This document shows, piece after piece, positions 33,111 to 44,846 of a DNA stretch of 64,000 nucleotides (within the stretch, counting starts at the first letter, position 1; the number at the start of each line of letters is the position of its first letter). Below the pieces are notes generated by a model. The model was not told the DNA's origin. It saw nothing but the letters and a program-made list of their open reading frames with translations, and did no database searches. Origin of the DNA: Lycorma delicatula (taxonomy: Eukaryota; Arthropoda; Insecta; Hemiptera; Fulgoridae); the NCBI RefSeq assembly GCF_047948215.1, contig NC_134464.1:32115020-32179019 (forward strand), given 5' to 3'. The position numbers were made by a program, and so were the translations under genes.

Positions 33111-34532
33111 TTTTTTTTTTTGTCTTCAGTCATTTGACTGGTTTGATGCAGCTCTCCAAGATTCCCTATCTAGTGCTAGTCGTTTCATTTCAGTATACCC
33201 TCTACATCCTACATCCCTAACAATTTGTTTTACATATTCCAAACGTGGCCTTCCTACACAATTTTTCCCTTCTACCTGTCCTTCCAATGTTAAAGCGACT
33301 ATTCCAGTATGCCTTAGTATGTGGCCTATAAGTCTGTCTCTTCTTTTAACTATATTTTTCCAAATACTTCTTTCTTCATCTATTTGCCGCAATACCTCTT
33401 CTTTGTCACATTTTCCACCCATCTGATTTTTAACATTCTCCTATAGCACCGCATTTCAAAAGCTTCTAATCTTTTCTTCTCAGATACTCAGATTGTCCAA
33501 GTTTCACTTCCATATAAAGCCACGCTCCAAACATACACTTTCCTATGAAATCTTTTCCTGACATTTAAATTAATTTTTGATGTAAACAAATTATATTTCT
33601 TACTGAAGGCTCGTTTAGCTTGTGCTATTCGGCATTTTATATCGCTCCTGCTGCGTCCATCTTTAGTAATTCTACTTCCCAAATAACAAAATTCTTCTAC
33701 CTCCGTAATCTTTTCTCCTCCTATTTTCACATTCAGTGGTCCATCTTTGTTATTTCTACTACATTTCATTACTTTTGTTTTGTCCTTGTTTATTTTAATG
33801 CGATAGTTCTTGCGTAGGACTTCATCTATGCCGTTCATTGTTTCTTCTAAATCCTTTTTACTCTCGGCTAGAATTACTATATCATCAGCAAATCGTAGCA
33901 TCTTTATCTTTTCACCTTGTACTGTTACTCCGAATCTAAATTGTTCTTTAACATCATTAAGTGCTAGTTCCATGTAAAGATTAAAAAGTAACGGAGGTAG
34001 GGAACATCCTTGTTGGACTCCCTTTCTTATTACGGCTTTTTTCTTATGTTCAATTGTTACTGTTGCTGTTTGGTTCCTGTACATGTTAGCAATTGTTCTT
34101 CAATCTCTGTATTTGAACCCTAATTTTTTAAAAATGCTGAACATTTTATTCCAGTCTACGTTATCGAATGCCTTTTCTAGGTCTATAAACGCCAAGTATG
34201 TCGGTTTTTTTTTCTTTAATCTTCCTTCTACTATTAATCTGAGGCCTAAAATTGCTTCCCTTGTCTCTATACTTTTCCTGAAACCAAATTGGTCTTCTCC
34301 TAACACTTCCACTCTCCTCTCAATTCTTCTGTATAGAATTCTAGTTAAGATTTTTGATGCATGACTAGTTAAACTAATTGTTCTGTATTCTTCACATTTA
34401 TCTGCCCCTGCTTTCTTTGGTATCATGACTATAACACTTTTTTTGAAGTCTGACGGAAATTCCCCTTTTTCATAAATATTCCACACCAGTTTGTATATTC
34501 CATCTAGTTTGTTCTTCCTCTATAACACCATT
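33111..34532 (-). pseudogene. LINE-a copy 2: broken reverse transcriptase
   Basis: Minus strand. Poly(A) (T at 33111-33120) follows GACTGAAGAC. The best open piece, 33488-34084, carries QGCSLPPLLFNLYME (a Ser-to-Pro change in a conserved RT block), RFADDIVILAES with the two catalytic Asp, and YGSETWTI. The piece 34100-34486 carries FRKSIETREAI and FIDLEKAFDNVDW. About 150 bp near the 5' end are deleted (junction about 34492-34511), removing KAPGIDGIP. Frame changes near 33485 and 34090 separate the pieces. Possible target duplication: TCAAAAAAA at 33102-33110 and from 34533. The element body stops at AACACCATT, the same point as in copy 3. Confidence 0.9.
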
Positions 34533-34541
34533 TCAAAAAAA

Positions 34542-36240
34542 AAAAAAAAAAAAATTATAATGGTAAAATATAAAAAAAATGTATTATACAGAAAATTCAT
34601 TTTTAGAATTAAAAAAACTCAATCAGGTTAAAAGAAATTATATTTAATCAATATTATTTATGAAACATTTTTATAATTGTTAAATAAATGTATTAGATTG
34701 AAATAATATTAACAAACAATTAATAATAAATTAATTATTATAAATTTTTGTGTATATAAAAATATCTAATTTAAAATACCACACTATTTTTTTTACTAAA
34801 AGAAAATATAATCTTTTTTTATTTATATAACTTTTTAAAGGATGAAGTTCAAAAAAGTTTTTATTTTCTAAGGAAGTAAATGATTTTTCATTAATATTTT
34901 AGATCAAAATATGATGTTTGTAAATCAAAATTCTTACGTAACTTTAATTAATTAATTCAAATTGTAGGTCCGCTTACATGGTTAAATAATTTTATTAAGA
35001 ATTGTCTTAAAAAGAATCGAATGGTTACACAAATTAAGATCAATATAAAAAAAAAAAAAAACAAAAAAACGGGACATCAGAACCTCACGAGATTGATTTT
35101 TAAATTGTAAATAAGACTGATTTTTAATTGATTAGATAAGATTGTAATTTTTTTAAATTATAAATAAGATATCAGAGATTTCAATAAAAATCTCCATATA
35201 TGTTTTTTCTTTATTTCCATTTTAAAATTGTATTATTTAAAATAAGAGATTTAATTTTAAAAGTGGGTCAACAAATATATAGTATGAATATTCTTCTATA
35301 GTTCCGTTTTTGGTTGAAACTTGTTATATTATCCGTGAAATAAGGAATTTCTCTAAAGAAATATAAGAACAATATGTCAAACAATAGGTGAAGTTTTCTA
35401 AACTACACTTTAAAGTTAATAAAAAGAAATTTTAATAAATAAGATTTGAATAAATAAAAGTATAATATTATGAAGAAAAACAAAGCCATAAAGAGACATA
35501 TAAAAGTTAAAAACTGTTTATAAAAATAACTAGGCGAGAAATTCATTAAAAAATAATGTTTAAAAGCATCTGCTGCCGCTTAATTTAAAATAAAAACAAT
35601 AATTTATTTTTAAATACTAAAAATATACATTTAAAATTTAAATATTTAATTAAAATATTTTGTAGAAAATTTAAATTAGGCTTAATGAAAGTTAAAGAGA
35701 ACATTAGAAAAAAATATTTTTTCAACAGTTATGATTACATATAAATCCAATTTAAACTGGGGATTAAAATAATTTTCATATTATTGCGTATTTAAAATTG
35801 AATTTACAGATTATTACTGACCTTAAGATTAAATTTATTTCAAATTACTTTTTTTAATGATTACCGATTGAGAATAACTTCCTATATTAATCATATGCTA
35901 CTAAATTACTCATGGGATGCATTTGTATATATTAATCAATTTTTTTTTTTAAATTAAGGATGATCAGAATTAAAGTTCTAAAAACTATTCCTACAAGTCT
36001 GATAACTGTACGATTCCTCTTTTTTATTTTTTATAAAAACAACATCAGAAATATTAAATAACCATAGAACAGTTACATGCAGTACAACTTCAAATACAGA
36101 GTGGTTCAAATACAGAGTAGTTTGTTATGTAATATTGAAAATTTTGTTATGTGTAATACCTAGTTAAGATCTTCCATATTTTGATATGTTTAGTTTTTAA
36201 TAAACTTTGAAATTTTTACGTTGGTATTTAGTTTCTATGA
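34542..36240. other. Very AT-rich DNA, no supported gene
   Basis: No repeat or domain could be supported. A-runs flank it at 34535-34553 and about 35048-35060. Confidence 0.5.
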
Positions 36241-36244
36241 ACTT

Positions 36245-37010
36245 TTAGTTTTGAGCGTTTAGTTGAAAATTTTCATTTCTCATGAACTATCGTATGAAAA
36301 TGATTGAAATTTGGTACACGTATGTAACTTCGATGTGTATAAATAAATATTTTTACTTTTTAATCTTAATAAATAAACAAACTTGAACAAACACTTATAT
36401 TCAGATATAAATATTATTAAGAATATTTTTTTTGGATGTAAAAAGTTTATTGTTCATTAAAACTAAAAGGTAAAAGATAAAAAAAAAAAAAAAATACAAA
36501 AAAATAAAAAAATTACAAAAATATATTTCATTATATATAAAAAATTATTTTTTAAAAAAAGCTTTTATTTAACTAATATTAATAAAAAAAGGAAACAAAT
36601 TAGAAAAACCCTCTACAAAGTAAAAAATAAGAATTAAATCAATTTGAAAATTTTAAACAAAAAAAAAATAAATATATTAACAAACATAAAAATGCACTGA
36701 AAAGTAAAAAATAAATTATATAAATAATAATAACAATAAATAATTATTACATTTATTATTTTTTTTATTTATTGGCACTTTATTAGATATTTACATAATT
36801 TATTTTTTACTTTTCAGTGCATTTTTATATTTGTTAATATATTATATTTTTTTTGTTTAAAATTCTCAATTTGATTTAATTCTTATTTTTTACTTTTTAG
36901 AGGGTCTTTCTAATTTGTTTCCTTTTTTTATTAATGTTAATATTAATATTAGTTAAATAAATGCTTTTTTAAAAAATAACTTTTTATATGTAATCAAATA
37001 TATTTTTTTA
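36245..37010. mobile_element. FB1 copy 2, loop deleted
   Basis: The left module matches 20285-20500 (AACTATCGTATGAAAAT, TTGGTACACGTATGTAACTT). Arms lie at about 36550-36729 and 36790-36990 (AATGCACTGAAAAGTAAAAA at about 36691-36711; its inverse at about 36804-36826). The inner part of both arms and the whole GC-richer loop with the ORF are absent, leaving a spacer of about 60 bp. This is the expected form of a short hairpin derivative. Confidence 0.75.
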
Positions 37011-37199
37011 ATTTTTTTGTATTTTTTTAATTCAGTTTTTCAGGTCAGATTTCATATAAAAACAATAAATAAATTAATTTACCACAATCATGTGCATGGT
37101 AAGGCTTACATGAAAAAAAAACTTAAGAAATGGTAGGGTTGAGATAACTTTACGTAAACAATATATAAATATTCTTTAAAATCTTTTTAAAAGTACGCG

Positions 37200-37256
37200 G
37201 GTTGTCCCAAATAGTCGAGAGTTCTAGGGTTTAAATCCTAGTAAAACCGCTTAAAA
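37200..37256 (+). mobile_element. Possible SINE1 head scrap
   Basis: AGTCGAGAGTTCTAGGGTTT and AAATCCTAGTAAAA resemble the SINE1 B-box region; nothing else of the SINE is present. Confidence 0.35.
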
Positions 37257-37259
37257 AAA

Positions 37260-37945
37260 TTTTGTTAGGTAAAATTGCAAGTACGTTTGAAAAATTTCCT
37301 AGGCTCTCCTAATTAACCGATTTATTTAAATTCTTTAAAATGCATTTGAAAGTTTAAGTGCTCTTTTATACGTGATTAAATTTTCACGTGCCTAGAGATA
37401 TTTTTCAGGCTCTACACAATTTCGAAAAATTGTATTTTTTTTTTTAAATCTGGATTACAAATTTATTGGGCAAAAACTGTCAGACTGATTTATTTTTAAA
37501 TTTGGCGTATTCTTTATCATATCAAAAAGTTATTTGATCCAAAATCTGAAGGTCCGATGTATAAAGTAAGTACTCGAAAAACATTTCCAAAAAAATCTTG
37601 TTTTTTTGCCAGTTATTACTATTTTTGCATCAATAATAATGTATTTTTCGATTTGCAACCGATGATGTTGAGTGTAAAATTTAATAACAAAACTTTTTTT
37701 ACCTCGATCTTTTCTCTAAAATGAACAATTATCTAGGGAAACAGGAGAAAAAAAATTGATATTTTTGTGATTTTCTTAGGTTTGGTTCAATAGAAATTTA
37801 AGCACACCTTTTTCAACCAGCGCATAACAAAATAATCATTTCTAATGATATTCAGGAAAATAAAACAAAAGTTAGCCATCATATAGAAAAAGTTCAACCC
37901 ACAAAAGATACCGGCTAGACTATTATCAGTTAACAGATGTTGAAA
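37260..37945. other. Non-coding DNA, possibly transposon-derived
   Basis: Moderately complex sequence without frames. Part may belong to the DDE element that follows. Confidence 0.35.
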
Positions 37946-37949
37946 TCAA

Positions 37950-38217
37950 TCGCAGATGGTTCCAACAAGATGGCGCCACAGCGCACACAGCTAATAGGTC
38001 AATGAATTTTAAGAAACGTCTTTGTTGAACGAATTGTTTCGAGTGGTTTGTGATCTGCACGATCGCTGGATCTGACTCCTCCAGATTATTTTATGTAGGG
38101 AGTAGCGAAACAAGTAGTGTATCGCAACAGATCACGCACGATTGACGAACTAACTGCAATGACGGCATACGTACGAGACATTCCAGTACATCAGCCGGTT
38201 AAAATGTTTGCAAATTG
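37950..38217 (+). pseudogene. DDE transposase relic (Tc1/mariner superfamily, different family)
   Basis: Translating with one frame change gives RWFQQDGATAHTA (the block around the second catalytic Asp), then DLTPPDYFM-stop-GVAKQVVYRN (the block with the third acidic residue), RSRTIDELTA and AYVRDIPVHQ, ending at a TGA at 38215-38217. Order and spacing fit the C-terminal catalytic half of a Tc1/mariner-superfamily transposase. The in-frame TAG and an upstream TGA show it is dead. The N-terminal half is not seen. About 180 bp downstream, CAGAAACTTTCCGAACGG (38380-38397) may be the element's terminal repeat. It is unlike the mariner copies at 25, 44 and 59 kb. Confidence 0.8.
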
Positions 38218-38397
38218 AGAAAAAACATAAAAATAAATTGTAATTGAGACATTTGTAATTTTAATCGAGACAAAAACAAATTTTAATACCCATTTTTATA
38301 AAATAATAAAATAAAATACAAAGTAATAATTATGAAAGTTTCGTCATTACGCTTCCATAATTACCGTGCACAGAAACTTTCCGAACGGACATCAGTG

Positions 38398-38984
38398 TAT
38401 TAAAGCTATTTTTTTCTTCAGCGTCAATGAAAGTTTATTCCTGAGTCAGTAGTATACTGTCGGCATAAATGCATTTTACAAATCTTTTATTTAATATTTA
38501 TAAAATTTGTGAAGGGTAAATTGGATACACTTAGAGTTAGGAAGGAACAAGGTGGTGAACCACTTCAAAATGAATATTTTTCTCTTTTCCTCGTATTTCT
38601 TATCCCTTCCTTATCGATCCTTTCTTAGTTTTACCATAAAAATTTTTATAAGGGCGTAACACAAATTGTTATTGGTCACTCTCTATATTGAGATTAATCA
38701 GAACAGCCGGCTTCGACAATGGCCCAGTTTCCACGAAAGCGTCTGTCGATAAAAGAGGTCTCACACGGCGAGGTGATAAAACTGTTTACTCGATTAAATG
38801 ACAGTGAAACGATATTCCTCATATCAATCGTATCTTGATACTAAAGAACGGAGAATTCTAAACCCGATCGGAAACCGACTTCAATGCGGAGGTAGCTTCG
38901 AAGTTCATCCTAATGAATCATTTACTGATTTTATTCATAATATGCTGTTTTTTTTTTTCATTATTTAATTCACAATACCGAAAG
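38398..38984. other. Unassigned DNA with a GC-richer patch
   Basis: A patch at about 38700-38920 is richer in GC than its surroundings and has no long frame and no recognised repeat. Confidence 0.4.
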
Positions 38985-39230
38985 TAATAGTTTAGAGTAT
39001 TCATGCGATCATATTATTATTATTTTTTAATTTTGAATTCTAGGAATTCATTTAATAGTACTTTTTACATTAATTAAATTTATTTTTAAAATCAGGGTTG
39101 AATTTGAAATAAACACCGGTGTGCACATTAAGATGTAACGTAAATTATTGTTCGTAGAAAATGATATGAGGTTTGATAGGTATTAAAAAAACGTAAAAAG
39201 TGCATGTATTTTAGCTGTAGAAAGTAACAA
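38985..39230 (+). repeat. Diverged direct duplication, first copy
   Basis: Shares AGTTTAGAGTA, CACGCGAT-like, AATTAAATTTATT, GTAACGTAAATTATT, CGTAGAAAATGATA and GGTTTGATAGG in order with 39685-40010. Confidence 0.7.
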
Positions 39231-39684
39231 GCTTCACCGTAATCTGATCCTACAACTTTCCAGATGTAAGACCGAGTAAGTAATACGAAACCACTGATAC
39301 TGTTTTACTATTGTTTTTTTTTTTTTTAAATAAGATAGCCATAGAAAAAATTAAATAACTATTTATCATTGATAAAAGTAAAACAGAATTCATGTGAATT
39401 CTTAAGAAAAAAAACTTTCATTGTCACTCGGATGTCGTATAATCGTTATCGTAGAAAAATAACATTATAATTCTGTAGGAAATCGCTTGTTTTGTGGCAT
39501 TACAATTACATTAGGGTTTTTTTATTATTTTATGTATTTACGAAGAGAAGTGGATTTTGATAATCGGTTAAAATAAGATTTAGTTTTCAACTAAAAACAT
39601 ATGTATTACACGATAAAAATAACTACGGTCTATTACTTCATTCTGTTTCCTTCATAAAGTTCATAAAATATTAACACAGAGAGA

Positions 39685-40010
39685 AGCAGTAGTTTAGAGT
39701 AGTCACGCGATAATATTAGGCTTTATTCTTTCTTTTTCACTTACTATGCTTATTGTGTATTTATTTTTTTTAATTTTGAACTCAAGGGATTAATACCTTT
39801 TACACCAATTAAATTTATTCTTAAAACGAGTGTTTAATTCGAACCCGGATCCGTTATGATTATTATAACAATTTACGTTGTGATAACGTAAATTATTATT
39901 ATTCGTAGAAAATGATAAGGGGTTTGATAGGAATTGAAAAAAATAACAGTAGTATTTTATAATTTAATTAAATATACGCTAAGTGATTCACGAAGAATGT
40001 AACAAACTTT
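39685..40010 (+). repeat. Diverged direct duplication, second copy
   Basis: Same landmark order as 38985-39230, offset about 710 bp, with extra sequence between some blocks. Confidence 0.7.
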
Positions 40011-40778
40011 CAGGATATGTTCTACCGGTGAAAATAAAGTTCATATAAACATAGGTTCGGAAACTCTTCGTTAGCGGAAGATTCTGTCCTGATTTCTGGA
40101 CCTTCGATAAAATTAAGCCAGACTGTAATCCTTGTGATCCAAATTAAGGGATAAATTTAGCGATTGAGATCTAAAAAAATAAATAAAAATAAGTAACAAC
40201 TGTATTTTTAGTAATTTTTAAGAAATCTGGGATGGTAAAATACAAAAAAAAGTTGGATTGAAAAACATCTGTAGTAAAATAACATTAATAATGGGAAATA
40301 AACACGTATAAGTTTTAAAAAAAACTTGTAGAGAATTTGATTTTGGGTAAAATGGTATGAATAAAGCTTACAGGAACTAATTAAAAACGTAAGAATTTCA
40401 AAGTTTATTAAAAATAAAACATATCAAAATGTGACAGATTTTAACTAAGTATTAAACAAGACTTTTCCAATATTACAAAAGAAAAAATTAAACATTTTAG
40501 AAAAATATACAATTAGCGTTTAAAAAATGAAAAACAGTTTAATAAACATTTTTATAAGTAATTAAAAATAATATTATCTAAATGAGTTTGAAATAATTTA
40601 TTTCATAAGTTAGTATTACTAACAGCTGATTCCAACAATTAAGTTATTTTATTACATTTTTTTGGCAAGCAATGAATATTTAATTAAATTATTAATTTTT
40701 CAGGTCAAATTTCATATAAAACCAATAAGTTTATACCTTAATTTGGGTCCCAAGATTAACAACCTTTCTCTCTGTTTC
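40011..40778. other. AT-rich DNA, nothing recognised
   Basis: No gene or named repeat was seen. CAGGTCAAATTTCATATAAAA at about 40700 is shared with 37040 and may be a short dispersed repeat. Confidence 0.45.
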
Positions 40779-41050
40779 ACTTTTTCTGTTTAGCCTCCAG
40801 AACCACCGTAACGTATTACGTCAGAGGATGATATGTATGAGTGATATGTGTAGTCTTGTCGGTCTGGTTCACCATTCCTGAGATGTGTGGTTAATTGAAA
40901 CCCAGTCACCAAAGAACACCGGTATTCACGATCTAGTATTCAGATCCGCATAAAAGTAAATGCCTTTACTAGGACTTGATCACTGGAACTCTCGACTTCG
41001 AAATCATCTGATTTGCGAAGACGCGTTCACCACTATACCAACACGGTGGA
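40779..41050 (-). mobile_element. SINE1 copy, near complete
   Basis: Minus strand. Head inverse ACCACTATACCAACACGGTG at 41031-41050, the palindromic GAAATCATCTGATTTGC region, body CACACATCTCAGGAATGG in inverse, tail CTGTTTAGCCTCCAGAACCA inverse at 40787. A-box and B-box regions are mutated but recognisable. Confidence 0.85.
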
Positions 41051-41179
41051 TGACTTTTGAAATCTATTTTGGCTTATTTAAACGTACAATGATACTTTCA
41101 AAATAGAAATTCATCGTAAATTACCCTTACCCACCCCACCAAAAAAAAGAAAGGTAATTTTTTCATGAACAATTTTTTT

Positions 41180-41695
41180 TCCACTATACGGAGTTCTCCC
41201 GGGATACACTCTGACATGTGTAATGAATTTTGGTCTGTTTCAAAATAAAATTCGAATCTTTTAACTTTCTTTGTTTTATTTAACTTACATCACGTTTTGT
41301 CCAGAATTAGTCTACAGGTTTTGTTTAAAGATTTTATGTGTTTATTGCCCATTTAACAAAGTAAAACATAGAAAAAACAGGGGTTTTACCGCAATTGATT
41401 GGTTTTCACCCCAGATATCTCAAAATCCTTTGCAGATACGGTTTTGGGACCAATTTTATTGGATGTTTTCATGTCAAAAACTATAAGAAATCACTAATTC
41501 TTCCTCTTAATTAAAATCCTAAAAATTTCAGTACGACTTCATTTCACCGGGGAAGCTGAATTCCGCGCGAAATCTTTCACTAGCCGTAACTCGCAAACGA
41601 AGCATTTTAGGACATACGTGTTTATGAACTTTTCCCATTATTTTCACGACTTGAATAACTTATGATTAGTCCCGGGAGAACTTCGTGATACACTC
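41180..41695 (+). repeat. RepD copy 3, longest
   Basis: Left end ACTATACGGAGTTCTCCCGG and right end GTCCCGGGAGAACTTCGTGA share an inverted core (GAGTTCTCCCGGG / CCCGGGAGAAC). The interior holds CAGATACGGTTTTGGGACC, CAGTACGACTTCATTTCACC, ACTAGCCGTAACTCGCAAAC and CATTTTAGGACATACG. It has no minisatellite expansion. A 71-codon frame at 41271-41486 has no recognised domain. Confidence 0.7.
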
Positions 41696-41699
41696 AGTA

Positions 41700-42599
41700 T
41701 AAATAACCAGTGTCAGGAAAGGATTAAACCTTTGTTGTCAGATTTTTTTTTTTTTAATGTTACAATTTTTTCTGTAATCAGTATAATTCTGTAACGTCTA
41801 GTGTATTGCTGTATCCATCCAATTGTAATACGTAATTCCTAGTATCCTTTTACCTATCATATAATATATATTATTATCTTTGTTTTACTATTATTATTTA
41901 TATTATTTCGAATTTCTCTCCGAGAAAGGAATATGTATTTTCAAGCCAACGCATAACATTAAGGTAACACAAAATAGGCCAATATAACAAACTTCTTTAA
42001 GATATAAATAACATAGAAAATTAGAAAATTTCATATAGTCATTCCGTAATAAGAAATAACTTTCTTAAAATCAATTTTTCAGTTGCTCTGAAAAATTATA
42101 AATTTCCTTTTCTTAAAGATTCCTCTTTTTCTACGAGTAATTAAAAGAAAACACAAAATCAAATATATTCGATGATTACATCTTTTGTATTATGTATTTT
42201 GGCGGATCAATAAAAGCTATAAACCATGTCAGTTAAGTAATATTGTTTCCGTTTTTCGATTAGTTGTTTCGATTAGAAAAACGAAAAAGAAAACTCCTTT
42301 TTACATTAAATCAAACACGCAATCTGTAACCTATACAGTTATTTTTTTTATTGACAATTATTTTGTTTCTTAAATAACAAAAATGAATTTAATAATTTTA
42401 CCGAGTTGTATTATGTAATTAAAGTACAGTTAATTTAAAATAAAATTGTGGTTACGATCACGCAAATATAAATTTTTCTGGTTTCTTTTTCCCTCTCAAT
42501 ATTGTTTCATTGTTTCCGCAGTCGTTTAGAAAAAAATCAACAATAAAATCTAAAATAAAAAAATAACAAAACTGAAAACAAAAATATGGAATCTAGACA
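41700..42599. other. AT-rich DNA, nothing recognised
   Basis: No gene or named repeat was seen between RepD copy 3 and the LINE-b relic. Confidence 0.5.
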
Positions 42600-43515
42600 T
42601 TCTCTTCATTTCAGTTTGATATGATACTTTTCCTTTCTCATCGTTTCAGAATCAACTTTGTGTACTTTTTGTCTGAACAGGTTTCTATCTTTTATTTTCG
42701 GTTTAATCTTAATTTGCTGCACATACCCATGGTTGGTCTTTTAGTTCCCATAGTTTGATGAATATTTGTTTATTTACTTTTTGTTCATCCATTCTGAACA
42801 CACGACTCAGGAATCCCAGTCGCCTTCTTTTATCGATTTTTCGGTCTCCTATATTTCTTCATTCAGTTCTCGGTTGGATTTCAGTTTGTATTCTTCTGTT
42901 GTTTACTTGAGACCTAGGCTTAGTGTTAAACTTTCTTTAACGGTTCCAGGTCGGTAAGGTGTAATGTTTCACTTCTGTTCAGTAACACTAGTCTCACTAA
43001 TGTAACGTAACGTCTGTTAATCCTTTTTGAGAGGTTATTTTTATTGTACATATGTTTGGTCATGAAATTTTATTTATCCTACTTATTCGTTCTGTTTTTA
43101 TTGCCACTCTATTTGTATACTGTTATATATGATTGATTTCCCTAGATATTTGAAACTAGACACCACTTTAACATTTTCGTATTGTGTGCTAATTTTCTTT
43201 TTGTGATATATTTTGATGCCGGGAATTATTTCAGATTTTCCTAAAGATATCTGTAGGCCTGTTCTCTCAGCCGCTTCTGTTAGATGTTCTCTGTTGAATC
43301 TTTTCTTCCTCTGCTTCTGCTAGCAGTTAGGTCATCCGCAAAGGCCAAACGTCTGACTTCAGTTATGGTGATTTTTTGTCCCTATCTTTATACCTTTTTC
43401 GTTCTTTTCCCAGAAGGTTTTTAGTGTTTTATCCGAAATGAGGTTGAAAAGCAGATATGTTAGTCTAGCTCCTTGTCTTAATCCTGTTTTAATTTCGAAG
43501 GAAGCGCAAAATATG
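42600..43515 (-). pseudogene. LINE-b relic with reverse transcriptase motifs
   Basis: Minus-strand remains of a second LINE family. GLRQGARLTYLLFNLISDKT (about 43440-43490) is the RT block with the conserved Gln-Gly and Phe-Asn. RRLAFADDL (about 43325-43355) is the catalytic YADD-type motif, with both Asp kept. Further on (about 42910-42980) LNRSETLHLTDLE and a Lys-rich segment match the region also seen at 23.2 kb. Stops and frameshifts are frequent, so it is older than the LINE-a copies. No endonuclease domain is visible. The clade cannot be settled here. Confidence 0.65.
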
Positions 43516-43581
43516 TACTCTGAATTTTACTCTTGATATTATATTTTTGAAGGTAAGCTCTGGCTATTTATTTATTATATA

Positions 43582-44823
43582 CGAGGGTAAGTCAATTATT
43601 ATCCGCAATTTAGTTATATTTTTGTTTATGTTGGTAGTACTCTCGTGTTGCTTAGATTACGCATGCGTGGTTATATTGTTGTTATATCTGTGCAGGTTTG
43701 ATGCTGCTAGGTTAGTTTCATTATCGATGATGCCCTGCTGTTAACCATATCTGCTTTCTGTTTGGACCAAAGAAGAGCAACGTTCAGCGATCCGTTTTTT
43801 GTGGTCGGATCGTGTACCAGGGGCCGAAATTCATCGAAGACTTTCGGTACAGTACAGGAAGAGTGTGTTGCCGCAACGTAGTGTCTACGAATGGATTAAA
43901 AAATTCAAAAATGGTCGCACAAGTGTTACGCACGACGAAGAGCCGGTCGACCGTTTACCGCCATAAATGAGGAAAACATTGAGCGTATACGTGACATGGT
44001 TTCCTTGGACAGACTAGTAACTATTGGTGAAATGGTACAACGTCTGCAAATTAGTCACGGTTCTGCCTACGAAATCATCCACAACAGACTTAGGTCATAA
44101 AGTCTGTGCAAGATGGGTACCAAAACAACTTACGCAGTTGCATAAACAAACGCGCTTAGACATCTGCCAAAAACATTTGGATCGCTATGGTAATGAACGG
44201 GACATCTTCTTAAGACAGAATCACCAGTAATGACAAAACAGAATCCATCATTACGAGCCAGAGTGTAAACAACAGAGTATGGAATTGAAACATCCCAATT
44301 CGCCCTGAAAAAAAATTCAAGACCCTACCATACAGTGGAAAACTGATGCTTACGTTTTTTTGGGATGCAAAAGGCCCAGTACTGGAACATTATGAGGAAA
44401 GGGGCACGACAATAAATAGTGCGCGTTACAGTGAGATGCTTATTGTTGCACGACAATGCCCGTCCACATACTGCTGCTCACACTGCTGAAACGTTCCAGA
44501 AACTCAAGTTTGAAGTACTGGTTCGTCCTCCGTATAGTCCTGATCTTGCCCCTTCTGACTACCAGTTGTTTAGTCCACTCAAACAGGCATTAAGGGGCCG
44601 TCGATTTACCTCAGACGAAACAGTGAAAGAAGCAGTGCATGCCTGGCTCTCAGCTCAACCGAAAACCTTCTTTTATCAGGGCATCAGGAAGCTTCTGCAA
44701 CGATGGACTAAGTGCATTGAAAAGCAAGGGGACTATGTTGAAAAATGTTGTACATGTAAGATTCCTATTTGTATTGTAATAAAATTTATAACTACATTGC
44801 GGATAATAATTGACTTACCCTCG
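43582..44823 (+). mobile_element. mariner element 2, complete ends, dead transposase
   Basis: TA duplications lie at 43580-43581 and 44824-44825. The terminal inverted repeats are 27 bp perfect (43582-43608 and 44797-44823, CGAGGGTAAGTCAATTATTA start) and continue after one mismatch. Total 1242 bp is the usual mariner size. The transposase starts near 43770 with WTKEEQRSAIRFLW and SVYEWIKKFKNGRTSVTHDE (the N-terminal DNA-binding end). It breaks at several frameshifts, passes SMELKHPNSP, loses about 25-30 codons near 44437, and resumes with LLHDNARPHTA (catalytic Asp), PPYSPDLAPSDYQLF (catalytic Asp) and KCIEKQGDYVEK. The final open piece is 44419-44826. The ends look intact enough to be moved by a related active transposase. 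Confidence 0.95.
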
Positions 44824-44846
44824 TAATATAGCAATTGCAGAATTAT

